Source: Cavenderia fasciculata
Lineage: Eukaryota > Evosea > Eumycetozoa > Acytosteliales > Cavenderiaceae
DNA length: 64,000 nucleotides
Direction: 5' to 3'
Assembly: GCF_000203815.1 (NCBI RefSeq)
Contig: NW_004457695.1
Location: 1,302,001 to 1,366,000 of the forward strand
Below are positions 61,580 through 64,000 of this stretch, in pieces; position 1 is the stretch's first letter; each line of letters opens with the position of its first letter. A program made the translations under genes and the position numbers. The notes under the pieces were generated by a model, which was not told the DNA's origin, made no database searches, and worked only from the letters and a program-made list of their open reading frames with translations.

Positions 61580-62603
61580 TTAGTAACTACTAATTTGTGG
61601 AGTGTAGAGTGGCATGTTTTCATATCTAGAGTATTGACCAGTGAAAGTGTTGAATTGTACGAGGGTGTTGGTTGCCGATGTGGGATTGTCAGTTGGCTTG
61701 CAACCAGAGCAGAGAACATTGAACTTGCCACCTGGATAAGATTCCTTGGTGAATCCAAAGGCACAGGATTGTGGAATATTGTTCATGTTGTAATAATAAC
61801 CAGTCTTTAATACACCATCATCACTCTTGAAAATATTGGTGGCACAGATAGCAGCACCAGCATAGAAACTATTAAAAAAAAACACAACAAGTTTAATATA
61901 TATATTCTAAAAATAATCATAATCATAATAATTATGATAATAATGATTACATACTCTGAAGCGATTTGTGATTCAGTGGCGATGGCAGCACCAAAGAGAT
62001 TGGTACAGATGGCGGCTGCTGGAGTATTATCATTGGCTTTGACACTGAAAGTTTCAGTCAAGATACTAGTTGGGCCAACAGAAACCGAGTTAGCATTCCA
62101 ATAACATCTGTTTCTCTATAAAATAATAAAAAAAATTGGTATTGTTAAAATCGACAAACAAATAATATTATGTAGTTTAAATGTTTTTAAACATACTTGG
62201 GATACCAAGGAATCCTTGAGCTGGCTTGAAACCAAAACAAATGAAACCAACTGCTTGGGTACCACCAACTGCTTGGAGTGCACCTTCAAATGGTCTAACA
62301 ATAACATATTTACCAGCAGCTCCAGTACGGTCATCATGCAAATAACCAAAATATTCTATAAGATAAATATAATTAGATTATTTAGAGGCAATAGCTATAT
62401 TTTATATTTTATATTTTTATTATACATACTCCATTCATAGCTAGATGGATACGGAATACTCATTTGAGAATCAAGTTCATTGTAGCTCACCTTTCTGCCA
62501 CCAACTTGGGAGCATACCTCTTGGGCAAAGGCACCATTGTCATTGGCGATTGGCACATTTGACAAAAAGGTTGCATTGGGCATGTACAAGAAATATTCAG
62601 CAC
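61580..62603 (-). CDS. Member of a small secreted-protein family, 5' exon not found
   Basis: Exons 62430-62603, 62197-62355, 61955-62115 and 61580-61868. The first (AEYFLYMPNATFLSNVPI) aligns with the start of the mature plus-strand paralogue at 63931 (EFFYYQPNGNFSS), and its phase fits a signal-peptide exon ending in CAA G. No such exon is found upstream on this strand; the nearest ATG (MKAILFSLFYL near 62760) runs into a stop. Later exons read YFGYLHDDRTGAAGKYVIV, NRCYWNANSVSVGP and CAFGFTKESYPGGKFNV, with paired Cys. The join of exon 2 to 3 is off by one base with standard GT-AG sites, so a frameshift may exist. The function is unknown. It may be a recent pseudogene or have a distant first exon. 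Confidence 0.5.
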
Positions 62604-63184
62604 CTATTTTAAAAAAAAAAAAAAAGAAAGAAATAAAAAAGAGGAAAAACTATTGGGAGAAAAAAGATAGGAATTGCTTAAGTAGACTAATGCAAAGATG
62701 TTGATCAAAAAGTATGAATTTTATTCAGTCTAAATAAAATAAAGAGAAAAGTATAGCTTTCATATCACCTTGGGGTTCTGAAAAGTGTTTATTATGACAG
62801 CAGAGCATGACCATGTCCCGCGTGATCCAAATTGATGTCTGAACAAAGATATTTAAAAAAAACTGGTCAATCAGATTTTAATTGAAATGCTCAAAACGAA
62901 AGTTTTTATCGTCTTTTGATTTTAATCTATTGGCCAACCTCATTTTCCCTACCACGTCAGTAGTCCCAATAGTTCACCTTGGTTTGTGGGCATAGTGAGG
63001 TTTACGATAGGCCTAAAAGGTGATACATGTACCTTTGATAAAAAATAAGAAAACAAATGAAATGATTGGATCCCTTTGGCAGCTGAGAATCAGAGTCTAC
63101 GTCAGCACTTTGATCCCCAATAGAATCCTTTCCTTTGCACTGTTTCCAGTGACTATGTTCAGTGACCAGTGACTTTGGGAAAAA
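62604..63184. other. Intergenic, divergent upstream region
   Basis: About 580 bp between the two oppositely oriented family members. It holds A tracts, a clustered AGTGAC motif (three copies at about 63147-63172) and moderately GC-rich stretches at 62810-63020. No gene is supported. Confidence 0.45.
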
Positions 63185-63472
63185 AAGGAAAGCTTGTACA
63201 AAAGAAATGATTAGAAAATTAATTTAATAACAATTCTAAACCCATCAGATAACTATTTAAAGTGCTAATTTTTGTTTATTGATTCCAGTATAATAATTTC
63301 AATTCAACAAATACATTCTCTTCTTTCCTACCAACCACATCAACAACTAAACAACAACTTTTCTGTTATTTTCACAACAATGAGATTTTTACTTGCTCTT
63401 ATTGTATTTGTCTGTTTGGCTTTCCAATCAGCTTATGCTCAAATTGGTAATTATAAAAGATATAATGTTTAA
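63185..63472 (+). pseudogene. Duplicated promoter and orphan signal-peptide exon
   Basis: The ATG at 63380 starts MRFLLALIVFVCLAFQSAYA with Q next, a complete signal peptide, followed by a possible donor (GGTAATT) and, if read through, a stop at 63470. The same promoter, leader and exon are repeated 384 bp downstream, where the exon is spliced to coding sequence. This upstream copy could act as an alternative first exon or be a dead duplicate. Confidence 0.6.
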
Positions 63473-63763
63473 TATTAGAGATACAGATATTCATAAACTA
63501 ATATAATTTATTATTATTTCTCTTTTGGGAAGTCAAGCTGTTCATCGTGAGGTTGGAAAGGAAAAGGTTGTACAAGAAAGAGTCAAAAATGATTAGAAAT
63601 TAAATTTAATAACAATTCGAAATCCATCAGATAACTATTTAAAGTGCTAATTTTTGTTTGTTTGATTCCAGTATAATAATTTCAATTCAACAAATACATT
63701 CTCTTCTTTCCTTTCCAACCACATCAACAACTAAACAACAACTTTTCTGTTATTTTCACAACA

Positions 63764-64000
63764 ATGAGATTTTTACTAGCTCTTATTGTATTTGTCTGTT
63801 TGGCTTTCCAATCAGCTTATGCTCAAGGTAAATAAATTCCTTTCTTATCTTTCCGATTCTAATAATAATATTTGTTTTTTAAAAAATATTCTAACTCTTT
63901 TGTTTATTTTATTATTTTTTGTTCTATAGAATTCTTTTACTATCAACCAAATGGTAATTTTTCATCTGCTACACCACAAACCGACCTTGCCAATATTCAT
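63764..64000 (+). CDS. Small secreted protein, 3'-partial
   Basis: Exon 1 at 63764-63829 encodes the signal peptide MRFLLALIVFVCLAFQSAYA plus Q, with donor GTAAAT. Exon 2 starts at 63930 after CTATAG (EFFYYQPNGNFSSATPQTDL) and leaves the window. It is a paralogue of the minus-strand gene at 61580-62603, whose first recognised exon has the same motif. The promoter is CT/CA-rich with ATTTCAATTCAACAAATACA just before the leader. It is secreted; the molecular function is unknown. Confidence 0.7.

Overview
The window comes from the nuclear genome of a dictyostelid social amoeba. The evidence is AT-rich intergenic DNA, short AT-rich introns with GTATGT/GTAAGT donors, poly-Q, poly-N and poly-S tracts in proteins, an AcgA-type CHASE-domain adenylate cyclase, dictyostelid F-box-like and ankyrin families, and fragments of non-LTR retrotransposons parked just upstream of tRNA genes. 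Coding GC is higher than in Dictyostelium discoideum, so a group 1 or 2 species (Cavenderia- or Heterostelium-like) is my guess; the sequence alone does not settle it.

Layout. 1-2914: 3' part of an acgA-like adenylate cyclase. 3045-4138: N-formylglutamate amidohydrolase-like gene. 4139-6588: long repeat-rich non-coding stretch with a hairpin. 6589-10779: PWWP-domain protein. 11054-11648: decayed pseudogene. 12145-12744 and 12988-14430: divergent pair, a small Cys-rich protein and the ER-Golgi receptor ERGIC3/Erv46. 14551-16191: F-box-like protein. 17831-20087: inositol polyphosphate 5-phosphatase. 20431-21129: PSI-domain membrane protein. 21380-22129: ankyrin protein. 22284-29825: TEP1-like protein (TROVE, DUF4062, NACHT, WD40). 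30898-32652: unknown 492-aa protein. 33185-36005: AP-4 beta adaptin. 36098-39328: decayed piggyBac-type transposon. 39528-41645: relic and intact copy of a Cys-rich, probably GPI-anchored protein. 41703-42019: relic. 42160-44222: DEAD-box helicase. 44648-45013: DUF4286 protein. 45172-45975: type I membrane protein. 46009-47913: TPR/SET protein with an in-frame stop. 48255-49680: initiator tRNA-Met plus TRE fragments. 49930-52842: broken F-box-like gene. 52888-53505: ARF GTPase. 53870-54803: tRNA-Gly, TRE fragment and a half tRNA copy. 55041-56295: ankyrin gene with a frameshift. 56577-59765: proteasome subunit Rpn1. 60141-61372: peroxisomal D-amino-acid oxidase. 61580-62603 and 63380-64000: a family of secreted proteins with a duplicated promoter and signal-peptide exon.

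How it fits together. Most genes are housekeeping (trafficking: ERGIC3, AP-4 beta, ARF; turnover: Rpn1; signalling: AcgA, 5-phosphatase) and look functionally independent. The accessory interest lies in the mobile-element landscape: two tRNA genes, each with a truncated retroelement starting about 45-60 bp upstream, a piggyBac relic that keeps its introns, and an unusual number of genes caught in decay by a single stop or frameshift. Exon borders were inferred by eye from splice signals and reading-frame continuity.
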